Below the pieces are notes generated by a model. That model was not told where the DNA came from and ran no database searches. It saw nothing but the letters and a program-made list of their open reading frames with translations. A DNA stretch of 64,000 nt, from contig CM068317.1 of NCBI GenBank assembly GCA_034766995.1, positions 9,392,501-9,456,500 on the forward strand. The letters are read 5' to 3'. Each line of letters begins with the position of its first letter. Position 1 is the first letter of the stretch. Position numbers and translations under genes: made by a program. This document shows positions 1 through 12,259 of the stretch, piece after piece. This DNA is from Acanthacorydalis orientalis (taxonomy: Eukaryota; Arthropoda; Insecta; Megaloptera; Corydalidae).

Positions 1-410
1 TTTTTTAATATTTCCGAATGTACAAGTTCTCATTAACTCGAGTCCTGTGCCCACTATCTCAATCTTGACGCTCGATTTTAATTTTCGTCGCCGAAACCGG
101 GACACATCCGGATCGCGCACGTTCGCGTCTCTCGCTGATTATTTTTCGCAGATAACAAAAATACGAATTAAAAATTCCAACTTTTCTTTAAGTTGAAATG
201 GAGAAGTAGTAGAAAAAGGAGCGCAAAAAAAACGCACACCTCCTCCGCGTGAATCATGTTCCACCGCCGACGCTTTTGCAATAAGTAAAAAGATAAAAAT
301 ATAAAATACAAGAATTTTACATTTCGTTATCGCTCGAAGCAATAAATTTCGTCTGTTACTTGTTAGTTCATTGCTAGAACGGACGCACGGATTCTCTAAT
401 ACACCCAATA
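1..410. other. Moderate-GC non-coding block at window edge
   Basis: Bases 30-140 are richer in C, G and CpG than the surrounding DNA. The minus strand has an 89-codon open frame (139-408) with a hydrophobic stretch, but it has no recognisable domain and runs into low-complexity sequence. I see no splice or promoter structure that would make it a gene. It could be the end of a regulatory island or an untranslated exon continuing outside the window. Confidence 0.3.
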
Positions 411-1056
411 GATTTGATTTTCTTTCTTATGAGTTCATTGATACGTTTTATTCATTTGGATTTTTCGCACTTTGTATTAATATTTTGTATAATCTCAAAC
501 ATACACCTAACGTTACAGTTTTTCTTAATTTTATAATAATTTCTAAATAATTATTTAGTAAATAATTAATACAATATAAGTAGAAATGAAAATTTATTTT
601 CAAACTTCTACAATTCTTGAGCTAACTGCAACATTAACACCTTCCCTATAACAATTCTTAATAATAATCAATTTCTTTCATTTTTAATATTATAAACTAT
701 TTATCATGTTACTTTATTATTCAAATAAAAATAATAATGAAAATGTGATTGAATTTCACAATAAATTGAATAGTACTGGGGATAAATTCACGTTCATCAA
801 TTAAATTTTTACTATGAAAAATAAAAACCTATGATTAATTGTTGAACATTTTTAGCTGAAAAAAATATTTATACATCATATTTTATAGAAAAGTGAAAAA
901 ATCAATTGCGGAATCAATTGAATATCTTTATTATTTTAAATATTGAACATTTATTTATAATCTTATAACATGAATGTTCTTTATTAACTGTTTATAGGAT
1001 TCAAATATTAAATTCTCTTTGTTATTCTTAGATATATAATTATAATTAAATATATA

Positions 1057-1060
<4 letters not shown>
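411..1060. other. AT-rich DNA, nothing recognised
   Basis: The stretch is about 80% A+T with stops in all frames. No repeat family found elsewhere in the window matches it. Confidence 0.5.

Positions 1061-1137
<77 letters not shown>
1061..1137. repeat. (TA)n microsatellite
   Basis: Nearly pure TA dinucleotides broken once by a C. It abuts the left end of a small palindromic element. Confidence 0.95.
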
Positions 1138-1139
<2 letters not shown>

Positions 1140-1258
1140 TGATTGAATTTAGGCTTTCCCATGAAAGTATTAAAATAAATCACAATGATTAAAAATCATA
1201 TGATTTTTCATTTTTGCGATTTTTTAATACTTTTATGCAAAATTCAAAATTAAATCTC
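1138..1258. mobile_element. Palindromic miniature element, family P copy 1
   Basis: This 121-bp segment is an imperfect palindrome centred on AAAAATCATATGATTTTT near 1,190-1,207. Its outer arms contain GGTGATTGAATTTAGG on the left and the corresponding complement on the right. It sits between two (TA)n tracts, as expected for an element that targets TA. A second, longer copy with the same end lies at 31,193-31,375. The family is not identified; mariner-type mobilisation is inferred from the TA context only. Confidence 0.6.
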
Positions 1259-1272
1259 TGTCTCTTCTATAT

Positions 1273-1277
1273 GTATG

Positions 1278-1310
<33 letters not shown>

Positions 1311-1322
1311 TATAACTATTAT

Positions 1323-1358
<36 letters not shown>

Positions 1359-1405
1359 AATATATATATATAAATAGATATATATATATATGTAAGTATA
1401 TATAT

Positions 1406-1474
<69 letters not shown>

Positions 1475-1518
1475 TGACATTTTTTCATATATTTTTTTAG
1501 TAGTTCAAATAATGAACT

Positions 1519-1580
<62 letters not shown>

Positions 1581-1600
1581 TGTATATATATATATGTATG

Positions 1601-1654
<54 letters not shown>

Positions 1655-1660
1655 CACAAG
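1273..1660. repeat. Compound (TA)n and (TATG)n microsatellite
   Basis: Long TA runs are interrupted by short non-repeat bases, with a (TATG)n block near 1,551-1,585. Open frames here encode only alternating Tyr-Ile and are artefacts. Confidence 0.95.
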
Positions 1661-2010
1661 TATATACACAATCCAAATGATTATTTGTACTGCTAAAAAC
1701 ATATATAAAAATATTTCAAAATACAAATCAAAATTGAAAATCCTAGCACGAATGAATACATCGAAATGGACGTTACAAAGAACAAACTACAACTTTGGAC
1801 ACACTCGCGTTTTGTTCCCGTTTATGCCTTTACTCTTTCACTTACAATTATACATGTCTTTTTTTACTCTCTTTTCACACTAACTACATTCACTCATCTC
1901 GTCATTCGTTAGATCTTTAGTCCACTTATATTTCCGCTCATAAGTAGTTATTTTTCAAGACGTGGCAAAGAATTATATCAATTTATATATATTTACACAC
2001 ACACACAGAG

Positions 2011-2063
<53 letters not shown>

Positions 2064-2202
2064 GCAGTGTTTGTTCCTGTGGATTGAATTTCAATTTCTC
2101 TTTTTAAATAAGGATTCTTGATATATTTTTTTAATTTTTATTAAACAAATTTAATTATTTTATTAAATAAAACATACGTCATATTTATATATTATAATGT
2201 TA
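1661..2202. other. AT-rich spacer with AC and TA tracts
   Basis: The stretch contains a short (AC)n at 1,994-2,006 followed by (TA)n at 2,015-2,060. Nothing else is recognised. Confidence 0.6.
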
Positions 2203-2725
2203 GATGTAAAAAATAATTCAGTCCATTTAAATTGAATCAATCATAACTCTGTTTTAAATTAAATTATTTTCTTGTCCTTTTAATATTTTGAAGTGACAAT
2301 CTTAGCATTTAAAAATGTTATTTATCTTCTCCAATTAGTTGCCATAACCTTACAAAATAGTAGTGAACACAATGGCGTTCGAAAAGCAGCATATTAAGCA
2401 TTGCATACTTTTCGCATTTTAGTTAAAAAAAATGCTGCTACCGCCGTAAAAACATTGTTAAATTTTGAGGTTAAGGTGTTGTGATGCACAAAACATGTGA
2501 AAAATACTAAAACGGTGGAAGAAGTACAAAAATGCTTCACGACTTCATCGAATCAAAGCTACCATCTTTTTTACCATTTTTCCCTGATAAGGGATACTTC
2601 AGTTACTCGACAGATAGTTTAATGTTATATAAAATAATGAGACATATTTTGAGGAATGAAATATATTATATTTTACCTTAAACATTTATTTTCTATAAAA
2701 AAAGCACCGAATTAATTTGTACACC
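2203..2725 (+). mobile_element. Internally deleted mariner, family E copy 1
   Basis: The element can be bounded because the same sequence recurs in reverse orientation at 27,494-27,983. The right end contains AATTAATTTGTACAC, and the left end carries an imperfect inverted match (GTAAAAAATAATTC). The inside encodes a mariner-like N-terminus starting at 2,372 and then jumps to transposase 3' sequence. The total of about 520 bp is less than half a full mariner, so this is a non-autonomous deletion derivative. The exact left boundary is uncertain by several bases. Confidence 0.65.
2372..2700 (+). pseudogene. Mariner transposase remnant (N-terminus joined to C-terminus)
   Basis: Reading from the ATG at 2,372 gives MAFEKQHIKHCILFAF, which resembles the first helix of the mariner DNA-binding domain. 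A stop follows directly and the frame shifts several times. A GVV..TC motif of the first helix-turn-helix can still be read near 2,480-2,510. The catalytic domain is absent. The 3' part near 2,590-2,690 matches the C-terminal end seen in the 27.5-kb copy. It cannot encode an active protein. Confidence 0.6.
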
Positions 2726-3187
2726 AAATAATTAATATTTTTGACTTCATGTTTTCATTAGATCTTACAACCGTTAATCTCAATAAAAGGATTAAAATAG
2801 AGATACCTTAATTTTAATCAAATTCGTAAGATTTAATATAGCTTGTCTGATTGATAGTTAAATTTTAAAATTAAATAATTTGTTTATTAAGATATTGCTT
2901 CATTATTTATTTATTATAGTCATAATTTTCTTTAAATCATACATTTCAAAATTATTTTCAGTACAGTACAAACTTAACTTCAACTTAACTTAATTACTTA
3001 GCTATTTCAACTTAATTATAGACGAACTGATTTTATATAAATAGGGTCTTAAACTATTTTTCTAGAATATAGAAAATATATTTTATAATTTAATAACTTA
3101 TTAATTGATCCGTTTTAGAAATATGTTTGTAGATTCTGATACACAAATTTATATAAAATTTGTATAAGATGTATTTCTTTCTCTCTC

Positions 3188-3235
<48 letters not shown>

Positions 3236-3588
3236 TAAAGAAATTATACTATTTTTCATAAAGCAATGTATCTAATTAGAAAATGTCCTACTATTTGAGG
3301 AGATAAATGTTTGATCAATGTATTTCACCTACACTTACAGAACTGAAGTGTAGAACTTGAATACGAAAATAACTCAGACTTATGATAACAAGAAGCGATA
3401 GAGTAAGAATAGAATGAGTACTAAATAAATATGAATAATAGATATATTGTTTAGATAACGGATTTTTGATGAAAATGACAGGTCAAATCTTCAGAAAAAA
3501 AAATAATTAGAAAATCAAAAAACAATATTGAATATAGATTAAGAAACATTTCCTCCAGTGTATTTTTTTGGTAACCTTATCCTATTTA
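2726..3588. other. AT-rich DNA with one microsatellite
   Basis: A (TA)n tract lies at about 3,187-3,228 after a short CT run. No gene or known repeat is seen in the rest. Confidence 0.5.
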
Positions 3589-4126
3589 TTAAGTTGGTAG
3601 AAATATAATTACGGCATATAACCTTCAAATTCATATACATTTTTTAATTTAAGTTGTTTTTGTGGTCCAGAACTGTTGGAAAAGTTCTCGAATTGTTATG
3701 CATGGGTTTGATTCAACTAACGGTTTTAGTTGGTCGTTATGAGCTGAAGAAGGACGCCTGCGATCTTCTTTATTTTCTAGACTCTCGTCCTCAGAACGAA
3801 ATTTTTAGAACCACCATTACACCGTACAATTCTTAACATTACCCACAACAAAAGAATCGTTTAGTTTACAAGCAGTTTCTGCTGCTTTACTGCTCATTTT
3901 AAACTCATACAAACAATTGCTTTTACTTGCTTCTTTTCCGTTTTTAATTCAATAGCCTAATTTAAAGCAAAATTGATAATAAAATCAAAGTTGGTGTTAT
4001 CAAAATATAGATCGAAAAATGTACTTTAAAATGATATTAACAAAAATACTATGAAATGGCACTCATTAAAAAAATAAGGCTAGATTTCAAAAAACTAAAA
4101 CTCCAATTATTTTTCTATCAACCTAA
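3589..4126 (-). mobile_element. Mini-mariner, family A copy (538 bp)
   Basis: Inverted ends read TTAAGTTGGTAG at the left and the complement CTATCAACCTAA at the right. TA lies outside the left end and CA, a changed TA, outside the right. The minus strand carries the degraded mariner DNA-binding region: the acidic linker after the WFQKFR-type helix can be aligned to other copies over about 3,720-3,870. The catalytic half is missing, and the frame jumps from the second helix-turn-helix straight to the 3' terminus, as in other family A copies. Apparent plus-strand open frames here are antisense shadows. Confidence 0.8.
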
Positions 4127-5159
4127 CATTTCCTGCTAATTTACAAAAGTAGTTTGAAATACTAATAATTAATTAAGGTAATATTATCAAAAAATGCATA
4201 GTTTATCTGGATAAAAGAGTACTCAAACGTTCAAATTGTTAAAAAATATATCTTTTTATGTCTTTAATCAAATAAAGCAAAAATCTTTTTCTAATATTCT
4301 ATTTAATAATCGAATGTTAAATGTTTGAAAATGGTAATAATGTATACGAGAATTACTCTTCGAAAAAGATTAAAATAAATCCATTACATTTTCTTTTTTT
4401 ATAAAAGGGATCTAAAAGTACCATATGATTAACGGTTAAATGATTCCTTTCCTAATATAAAACTCTTTAGAGATTAGAAGAGCTTTCAGAGGAGGCGTAC
4501 TATCCCGTCTTTGGAAAAATTAAAATTTTGACATCCCTTTCTTCTTAAGAAATAGAAATAATTTAATTGGTTAATGATATAATGCAATAAAATATATAAG
4601 GCAATAGAAAACCATTGCCTTAACGATATTGAATATTTCTCATTAAAATGAAATTTATATTAATTACAACAAAATAATCTACTGATTAACAATTAAAAAA
4701 AAGTTTTAATAATGTGTTCTTAATTTAGTTAAATATTTAATAAGATATTTTATATAATTCACTACACTTAGGAAAATGAAAGTATTGTTTATTTGATGTT
4801 ATTTGTAGTCTTAAGTCAATTATTTCTTTGAAGAAATGTGAGATAATTAAGTTATTAAATTAGGGTAGGTACGAAAAAACGTGTTCAAATTATTGTACAA
4901 CCATTAAGAGGAAGAAAAATATCATTTAATGATTTATTGATAATATTCAAAATATCACTTGATGAAAAGAAATAAATTTAAATAATTAATTCCAATTACA
5001 TACATTTCAGTTATTTTCTTATATACATTTTTTAAATATCACCCGTTTTTAATTTAAAAAAAGATATAATTCGAAAACGTATAATTTAAAATGTCTTTCA
5101 TTTCTGCATTCGTCTATAAATTGAAATAAAATCTTACTAGAGTAAATAGAAATGCATCT
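4127..5159. other. AT-rich DNA, nothing recognised
   Basis: This is low-complexity A+T sequence with stops in all frames and no match to the repeat families in the window. Confidence 0.5.
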
Positions 5160-5645
5160 ATTTGGTCTTCGGATTGAAACTCTAATTACGCTAGACTCAG
5201 TCGCCGGTGGCGTTCTCCACAACAATCTACGGTCGACGCGTCGTTAGTAAGAAATTAAAAATTAGCACTCGAACGTTTATTTTTCATCACATCCCTGTGT
5301 GGACCGAGCCGTGACGTTATCTGCCTGTATGAGAAAACTGGAATGGAACGATAAATATGACGTACGGCGAGAACGAGACGGAAAATATATTCGCGTAGAT
5401 TAAAATAACTATAAATAATTGAAAAGTATGCAAGATTATTTTTCGATAAGAAGCGACTTGAGGCGAGTGAGCGCGGTCGTAAGCTAGGGAAAGGATGGAT
5501 ATTTTCCTTTTTCTGTGCCGCTTGTCGTCCCCTTTCTCCCAACAGTCACTGACGCTATGTCGGCGGGATGTAATTAAAATTAGAACAGTTGTGGCACAGA
5601 ACCGAATGGGAAAAAATGCAGGAATCATTTTATACACAGCGACCG
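5160..5645. other. GC-richer, CpG-containing island
   Basis: Complexity and CpG content rise sharply (for example GTCGACGCGTCG near 5,232). Two overlapping minus-strand frames of about 100 codons are open, but neither has a domain, a good start context or codon bias that sets it apart from chance. A conserved non-coding element or an untranslated exon is plausible. This is inference from composition only. Confidence 0.35.
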
Positions 5646-5819
5646 ATAGAAATTGTTAAGAACGCTTGTGTTTATTTGAGGTTTTAACTGAATTTACTTA
5701 TTTGAAAAAGAGGTTTTTTATTTGGTTTTTAATTATTAATGTATGCACAAGAACTTATTTTACCCTTTCAAAAGTATCAAGATTATTTTTAAAAATAATA
5801 GATATTCATAACAAGTTAT

Positions 5820-5869
<50 letters not shown>

Positions 5870-6270
5870 TCATTGTTAAATAAAAGTAAGTACATAACAA
5901 ATCAGAAAATCAGTAATTAGACAATTATAAAATATTAAAATACAATAATAGGAAAAACAGAAAATAAGTTCATTTTCGGTTTTTCCTAATAAATAAGTAA
6001 ATATTTTTTCTTAATAAATAAGTAATATGTAGTAAGTTTCCTAATAATAAATATTTGTCTCATTCATAATTTCAAACAATTTAAAAAAATAAATTTGGTG
6101 TTAAGATTTAAATTGTTTGCTTCCTAATTTTAATAAATAAATTAATTGTATTTTAAACTCTTCACTTTTAGTTCTAATATATTTCGCTTAGTTTTCCACT
6201 GTGTGTTTGTTTATAACTAAAAAAATGTTTAATAAAAAAAGAACGCTGACCCTATCTGTCTCTCTTTCTC

Positions 6271-6313
<43 letters not shown>

Positions 6314-7084
6314 CATTAAACAAATTTTGTTTTTTAAATAAGCTTCAATTGTTGAAAAATAAAGTTATAATATAAGAAACATCAACACAACATTTTCTTT
6401 AATACCTTCATCTATAATTTTAGTATTATATATTATTTTTATTAGAATACATATTGAAATAAAGTTCTAGATTTACTCTACAATAAAATTACTGAATGAA
6501 TGATAGTTTAGATTTTACTTTATACTAGAGATGTACTGCAATAAGGAAATATAAATGTTTTCAAAATCATTAATTCAGATCGTAAATAATGTACATGCAG
6601 TCTAGTCAAGGCCAGGTTGTATCTTCTTTTTATAGTGGGGGATAAGTTAAGTTATTAGTCTGTAGTTTTAGTCTGTTACTAATTTTCTACCTCTTCTTGA
6701 AAGTCAAATCATATAATATTTTATGTATAAAAAATTAAGCATATTAATTTTCTTTACTTTTTTTTTTAAAAAAAAACAATGACTGATAGAAATTACTATT
6801 TACTTTTGAATTACTTAAAATAAATAAGTGATAATTGAAAGTGAATAAATAAAAGTAAACATCATGGTCATAAATTAATTTAAATACTGCGATTAAATTC
6901 GCTTTCACGAATTATTTTATCAAACACATCAGAAACAACAAAATTTCTGAACAAAAATCTTTCTATATATAAAAAATTATTATATCGTAAAATTTCCATA
7001 AAATAATATTTTTTTGTGTAGATCACCTTTCGCGACGCTGCGCCCCCTCTACTCTTTACAAGTAGCACGTTAATCATTTCCATT
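5646..7084. other. AT-rich DNA with microsatellites
   Basis: It contains (TA)n at 5,824-5,866 and 6,278-6,311. No gene is supported. A 67-codon minus-strand frame at 6,880-7,083 has no recognisable domain. Confidence 0.5.
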
Positions 7085-7466
7085 CCCGTTCATCAATGAT
7101 TGGTTGATGGATATCGCGTGGTCTCTGTTCTGATTAGTTGATATCAGTCACATGTATGTCTCTCTCTCACACAGAGTACAAAAAAAGGGCATACGATTTC
7201 AGTATAAAACTAATAAGAAATATATTTAAAATATTGTATTCAGTGAACCTTTAAAGTAAAAAAATGTTACACAGTTCAACATTGTATTTTATTGTTAATT
7301 TTTATAAAATTTTCTAATAAAAATTTTACTATTTAGATTTTACACAGATTATTTGGGTGTATAATTTGTTAATTTCCGTTATTTGTTAGAAGGAGTAAGC
7401 GTTAGAAATCTGGAGGCGACCATATTCCCCCTTGGAGGTTTGCGAGTATAGCGAATAGGGGGCGGA
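7085..7466 (+). repeat. Dispersed repeat family R, copy 1
   Basis: About 380 bp that recurs at 52,690-53,035 (same strand) and, in part, at 49,255-49,495 (reverse). Shared landmarks in order are GATATCAGTCACATG, CATACGATTTCAGT, a long ATTGTATTTT segment, GAGTAAGCGTTAGA and a GC-rich tail near GCGAATAGGGGGCGGAG. The tail resembles hairpins at 21.5 and 32.8 kb. No reading frame is kept. Class is unknown; a retroposon or Helitron-like unit with a 3' hairpin is possible. Confidence 0.6.
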
Positions 7467-7656
7467 GTCAGTTGGTAATTAATAATAAATTATTAATCAT
7501 TTTTGATTGTTTCTTACTCGTATTTAGATGATAATGCTATCATCTTCAAATTATTAAAGTAGAGAAATATCTAATATCTTTACACTTTGAAGATGGAAGA
7601 TCAATGCGCATAAACGATAATCAAAAATGATCAATAATCAATTACTGACAATTTTG
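7467..7656. mobile_element. Miniature inverted-repeat element, family M, complete copy
   Basis: The two ends are inverted copies of about 30 bp containing ATTAATCATTTTTGATT on the left and AATCAAAAATGATCAATAAT on the right. Inner arms ATCATCTTCAA and TTTGAAGATG extend the fold. Partial copies occur near 11.63, 17.26, 18.2, 28.5 and 34.4 kb. It has no coding capacity. The transposase source is unknown. Confidence 0.6.
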
Positions 7657-9138
7657 GATTTTGTGGTTTGTGTAGTAAATGAAAATATATTTGTGAAATA
7701 TCAGAATATTTTCAAAATTGAATAGATATTATTATTTAATTTAAAATTATTTAGCAGTATGTGGACAGAGTGACTGTTTAATGCATCGTCTGGTATTATG
7801 AAACACGTGGGTGCACAGGTATGGAGAGAGCATTTCTTAAAACTAGTATTTTATGTTTAAGTAACTATGGTGGAAAAATAACTGTGTGACAAGAGACATT
7901 TGAATTCTTACAAGAGAACATTTCAAGGGCTGCACACATAAAGTTAAATCTTTTACTTCGTATTTTCGAAAAAAAAATACCATCTAAAATTTCGAAACAT
8001 GATTTTATACCAAAAGAAAATTTTTTCCATGTTTTTAATGCAATTTTTTTAGTCACAATCTTTACATAAAAAGATTATATCAAATCATCAATCTTGAATG
8101 TCTATTCCTGCTTTATTGTATTATATTTTACAGCTTTATTATTTTATCATTCCTGAGATTATTTTCTTAGATAAGTTATTGTCCATATTTTCATTTTATC
8201 AAGTATCTTTTGCTAACTTGAAGTAATTTCTTTCATTATATAAGTAATATTTTTACTGAATGTCTTTCTGTAATGAAATTTTATACAGCAGTGATAGTTT
8301 TTCAGCAGAACATGTGAAAATAGTATAATGCACTTATTCCAATACATATAACCGATCGTATTTAGTTGATTAAACTATTCTAAAAATATTAGTTTACTTG
8401 GTTATTTGTTCAAAAATTTATCGTTTAAATTTTTATTATCTTGGAAGATTTGTTTATTCGCATTTATGCATGCATTTAATTTATTTATACACACAAAACA
8501 CACATACATGTATATATATATATATATACATGTATATATATAAAGAGAGAGAAAGAAAGAAAGACGGAAAGAGAGCTTTATATTTTTAACATTGAATTTC
8601 CAAAATATTTATATTTCCTAGTATTTGTTTAACATAATGTGTCTATAAATATTAAATTCAAAAAAATAATGAAAATTTATTTTATAAAATACAAATATCC
8701 ATCCAAGTCTTACAAATTATTTTATTTTTCTTTTATATAAGATATCATAATCGCATTTTATTTTTTTTGTCAATAAAAATATTTTTATAGCATGTACACA
8801 CACATGCATGTAGGCATATGTGTATATATATATATATATTGTACTTATAAACATTTTTATGGACAATACTTGAAACATATTTTAAATTAATTAATAATTA
8901 AATATATAATATTTTGTTCACTAATTTATATAAAAAATATATTCATTTTCTTCAACAGGTATATTTAAATAATAACATTCTTTAAATAATCCTTATTTGT
9001 TTATAATAGTAAATTGCTTTCATTATCTCCTATTTCTCCTTCAGTTAAATATTTAAAATTTGAGTGCTAAATGTATGCCTTTTTCAGTTTTTTCCCAATT
9101 AATATTCCGGTGTCTTCAGTAATATATGTATATATATT

Positions 9139-9171
<33 letters not shown>

Positions 9172-9818
9172 CTGTGTGTGTGTATATATACATAGGTTGT
9201 GTGTGTGAAAGAGAGAGATTTAATATGTAGATATTATATAATAATTAAATTTATTACTTAATATGTAAGAAACAAACCAAGATAAGTATATAGTCACTTA
9301 TACAAATATATTGAAAAAGAAACATAATATCATTGTTATTTTTTAAAAAAGCTGTAAACCGAGCAAGTACATAAGATAAAGATATACTACCGAGCTATGA
9401 AAAACGGAAGACATCATTTTAAATTTCAAGCGCGTATCCCCCGATAACACTAATTAAAAATTACTGGAAATTTAAGGGTGACTTTTTTGATTAAGGGAAC
9501 ACAGTACAGTCATAATATCTTGGCGTCATTCAAAATTACGGTGTATTGCTCCTATATATATATATATATATAAGAATTTATTAAAAAATATAAATGTAAG
9601 AATTAGTACTATTTTTTAATAGTATAACAACTTATTAGTATCATATGACAAATTTAAAAGAAGTATAAAAATATAAAAATAGAGATACAAAAATACAAAT
9701 AATACAGATATAAAAATATTACAGGAAGTATCTGTATACTTGATTTACTATTTAGCATAAATTTAAAATTATAGGTCAGGTTAAAGTAAAGATAAAAATA
9801 GTTCTTACATTAACTGAA

Positions 9819-9821
<3 letters not shown>
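7657..9821. other. AT-rich DNA with short microsatellites
   Basis: Short TA, TG and GA runs occur near 8,513, 8,545, 8,823 and 9,120-9,230. A slightly more complex block at 9,360-9,550 has no open frame. Nothing else is recognised. Confidence 0.45.

Positions 9822-9876
<55 letters not shown>
9822..9876. repeat. (TA)n microsatellite
   Basis: A pure TA tract of 55 bp. Confidence 0.95.
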
Positions 9877-9878
<2 letters not shown>

Positions 9879-11039
9879 ATAACAACATATGTTTAAAAAT
9901 TGCAAACTGGAATGTTTGATTTATCAAAAAATAAATATATTATAATTGTGTACATGAATTGAAATTAATATCTATTTACAGATAAACAAATAACCTAAAA
10001 AGGATACTTTCTATATGAAATATTTATACAATAAACCTAAACTCCTATTGAACAACACTAAAAGTATTTATAATCAGTACTCAATTTTAGTTATTATATG
10101 TATATATATATATATATATAATAAGTATATAATATATATATATATACATATATATGTTTATATGTATGTTTGTATATAATAATTTTAGTACATATTTTTT
10201 TTCTTAATACTGACACATTATTAATAAAAATTAATCGTAATTGTGTATATTAATACGAGTGATACAATTTGTGTCGTCCTGATAGTTTTCGTCCTTTTAG
10301 ATTATCTGAATTTCTGTTCTCCATATGTTACATTTCCCCCTGCTAAGTAGATTGTAGATACTTTTATAAATCTGTCAAAAAGGAAGAAACTAATCTCAAA
10401 AATCTACATGAAGTTGGTACAAATACTGAAACTAGAATTGAAAAATAGAATCTCAAATGTTCTAAAAGAACGACACTCATTAGGACAAAATAAAATTTTC
10501 TTTTGATATCTTGTACAGAAAATATTATTTTGAATTTACCGACAATGTATTTTATAAACTGAAATAGAAATATATATATATATATATATGAAATATACAT
10601 CATATATTTATATCTGTTTTGTAACTATTTAAATATTTCCTTGTAAAATTATGCAATTATAGTATAATGTTTGAAAAAATCATTACAAAATTCAACTGAA
10701 TAATAAAGATCTAATATAATTGTTCCTATTCTTTTAATTTTATTAATAAAAAATGTAATTTATTTTCATTATAATCATCTCCGATGTTTAATGAATTAGT
10801 GTCTTTCTTTATAAACGATTTTGTTATATTTTCAATTTCCATATCATCTATTCATTCGTTTTGTAAATCTTTTAAACTGTACTTAAACACATACACAGAT
10901 ATATGTATATATATATATATGTGTGTGTGTGTGTAAACATGTAAAATTATTATATAAAAGTACTTTGCTTTCCTTGCAAGAAAATCAAGAGAAAAATGTT
11001 GAGGAGCAAAATACTCTGAATGCAGTATAAAGTAATAGA
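9877..11039. other. AT-rich DNA, no gene recognised
   Basis: Short TA tracts lie near 10,100, 10,130 and 10,570, with a TA/TG tract near 10,908-10,934. Minus-strand open frames of 70-80 codons run through these tracts and have no domain. Confidence 0.45.
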
Positions 11040-11240
11040 AAAAGATATCAAGTTGGTGTTGCCTCATTAACGATTCTCGTTAACGACGTTACTATTTTAA
11101 TCGGAAATTCGTTAAGGTGAAATATTGCTTTATAGATTATTTTCAACTGTAGATAATTGTGGTCGCCGAACAAAAATATTATCGAACGGAGGGACTTTTT
11201 TAATTAAGTTTTCTACATTAAAATGTCACCCGACGGATTT
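11040..11240. other. Small higher-complexity island
   Basis: Bases 11,067-11,235 contain CpG-bearing, non-repetitive sequence (for example GTTAACGACGTTAC, GGTCGCCGAAC) without a reading frame. Candidate regulatory island by composition only. Confidence 0.25.
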
Positions 11241-11512
11241 TTATTTGATTATTTAATGATTTTTTAATTACAATTAAATATTTTAATTAATTTTTCAAAC
11301 ATTTTTATAAATTATTATATTATCAATTTTTATATTTTACATTACAGTTATTATATTAGCTAGGCAAATTCTTACTGAGGTGCAATGATTGTTTTATAAA
11401 AAAAATTATATAATCAGTAATGTTACATTATTACTTCTAATATAAAAAATATCATTTACTTACCAGATTTTTTCGAGTTTTTTAAATATTAAATATTAAT
11501 CACAATAAAATA

Positions 11513-11565
11513 CTCACTCTGTGGCTAAAAGTGAGTTTAATACTCACTTTTATGTAAAAGTGAGT
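11513..11565. repeat. Alternating three-arm hairpin
   Basis: The arms AAAAGTGAGT (11,527-11,536), ACTCACTTTT (11,542-11,551) and AAAAGTGAGT (11,556-11,565) follow each other. The middle arm can pair perfectly with either neighbour, so two mutually exclusive 10-bp hairpins are possible. A further ACTCACT lies just upstream at 11,512-11,518. Confidence 0.7.
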
Positions 11566-11629
11566 TTAGCCATATTCGAATTCTTCTTCCATGTCAAAAA
11601 CTAAAGAATATTTTTATGATAAAAATGTT

Positions 11630-11760
11630 TAAAAATTGATTATTAATTATTTTTGATTATTTCTTGTGCATATTTAATTGAAATTTTATCAATCTTCATA
11701 GCGCCAAGATAAAGAAAAATCTGATTAGGTCTTTCTGTGCCTTGACTCAAAAATTTTTTA
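11630..11760 (+). mobile_element. Family M miniature element, partial copy
   Basis: The sequence from TTGATTATTAATTATTTTTG through TTTATCAATCTTCATAG and CAAGATAAAGAAAAATCT follows the family M left half and the flank of the 34.4-kb copy. The right end is not clear. Confidence 0.4.
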
Positions 11761-11918
11761 TACTTTGTTTGGTGAAAAATAAATTATTTGTGAAAAAAAC
11801 TATTATTTTTTCCCAAATTCAATGATTCTTCTTATTAAATTTTGAGATATTATATATTATTTTAAAACCCAAAATAAGTTAATGTTATTAATAACTCTAA
11901 AATAATGAAATATTTCTG

Positions 11919-11954
<36 letters not shown>

Positions 11955-12194
11955 CAATATCGATAACTACACATATACCAAAATAAACCACTTTACTAAG
12001 AAAAATGTTCTAAAAATGAATTTAGGAAATGATTAAGATAGCTCAGTATAAAATGAGTCATTCGTTACAAGACTTCTTAAAATAAATATAAGGTCTTAAA
12101 GCTGATAGTATTAGCCATTTCCCATTAATTATGCCCAGTTCTGTGCTCCAAATATGAAAATGTTTCTTTTAAATAGTTAAATAATGTAATTCAG

Positions 12195-12198
<4 letters not shown>
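11761..12198. other. AT-rich DNA with one (TA)n tract
   Basis: A (TA)n tract lies at about 11,922-11,952. Nothing else is recognised. Confidence 0.5.

Positions 12199-12255
<57 letters not shown>
12199..12255. repeat. (TA)n microsatellite flanking a mariner
   Basis: A pure TA tract that ends at the TA target duplication of the element beginning at 12,256. The other side of that element also opens into (TA)n (13,435-13,460). Confidence 0.95.

Positions 12256-12259
<4 letters not shown>

Noticed and set aside
139..408. 89-codon minus frame with a hydrophobic segment, considered as a secreted peptide
   Set aside because: The hydrophobic stretch is not at the N-terminus, the rest is low complexity, and there is no supporting context.
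1267..1883. Open frames of 73-123 codons on both strands
   Set aside because: They translate (TA)n and (TATG)n microsatellites into Tyr/Ile repeats and have no coding character.
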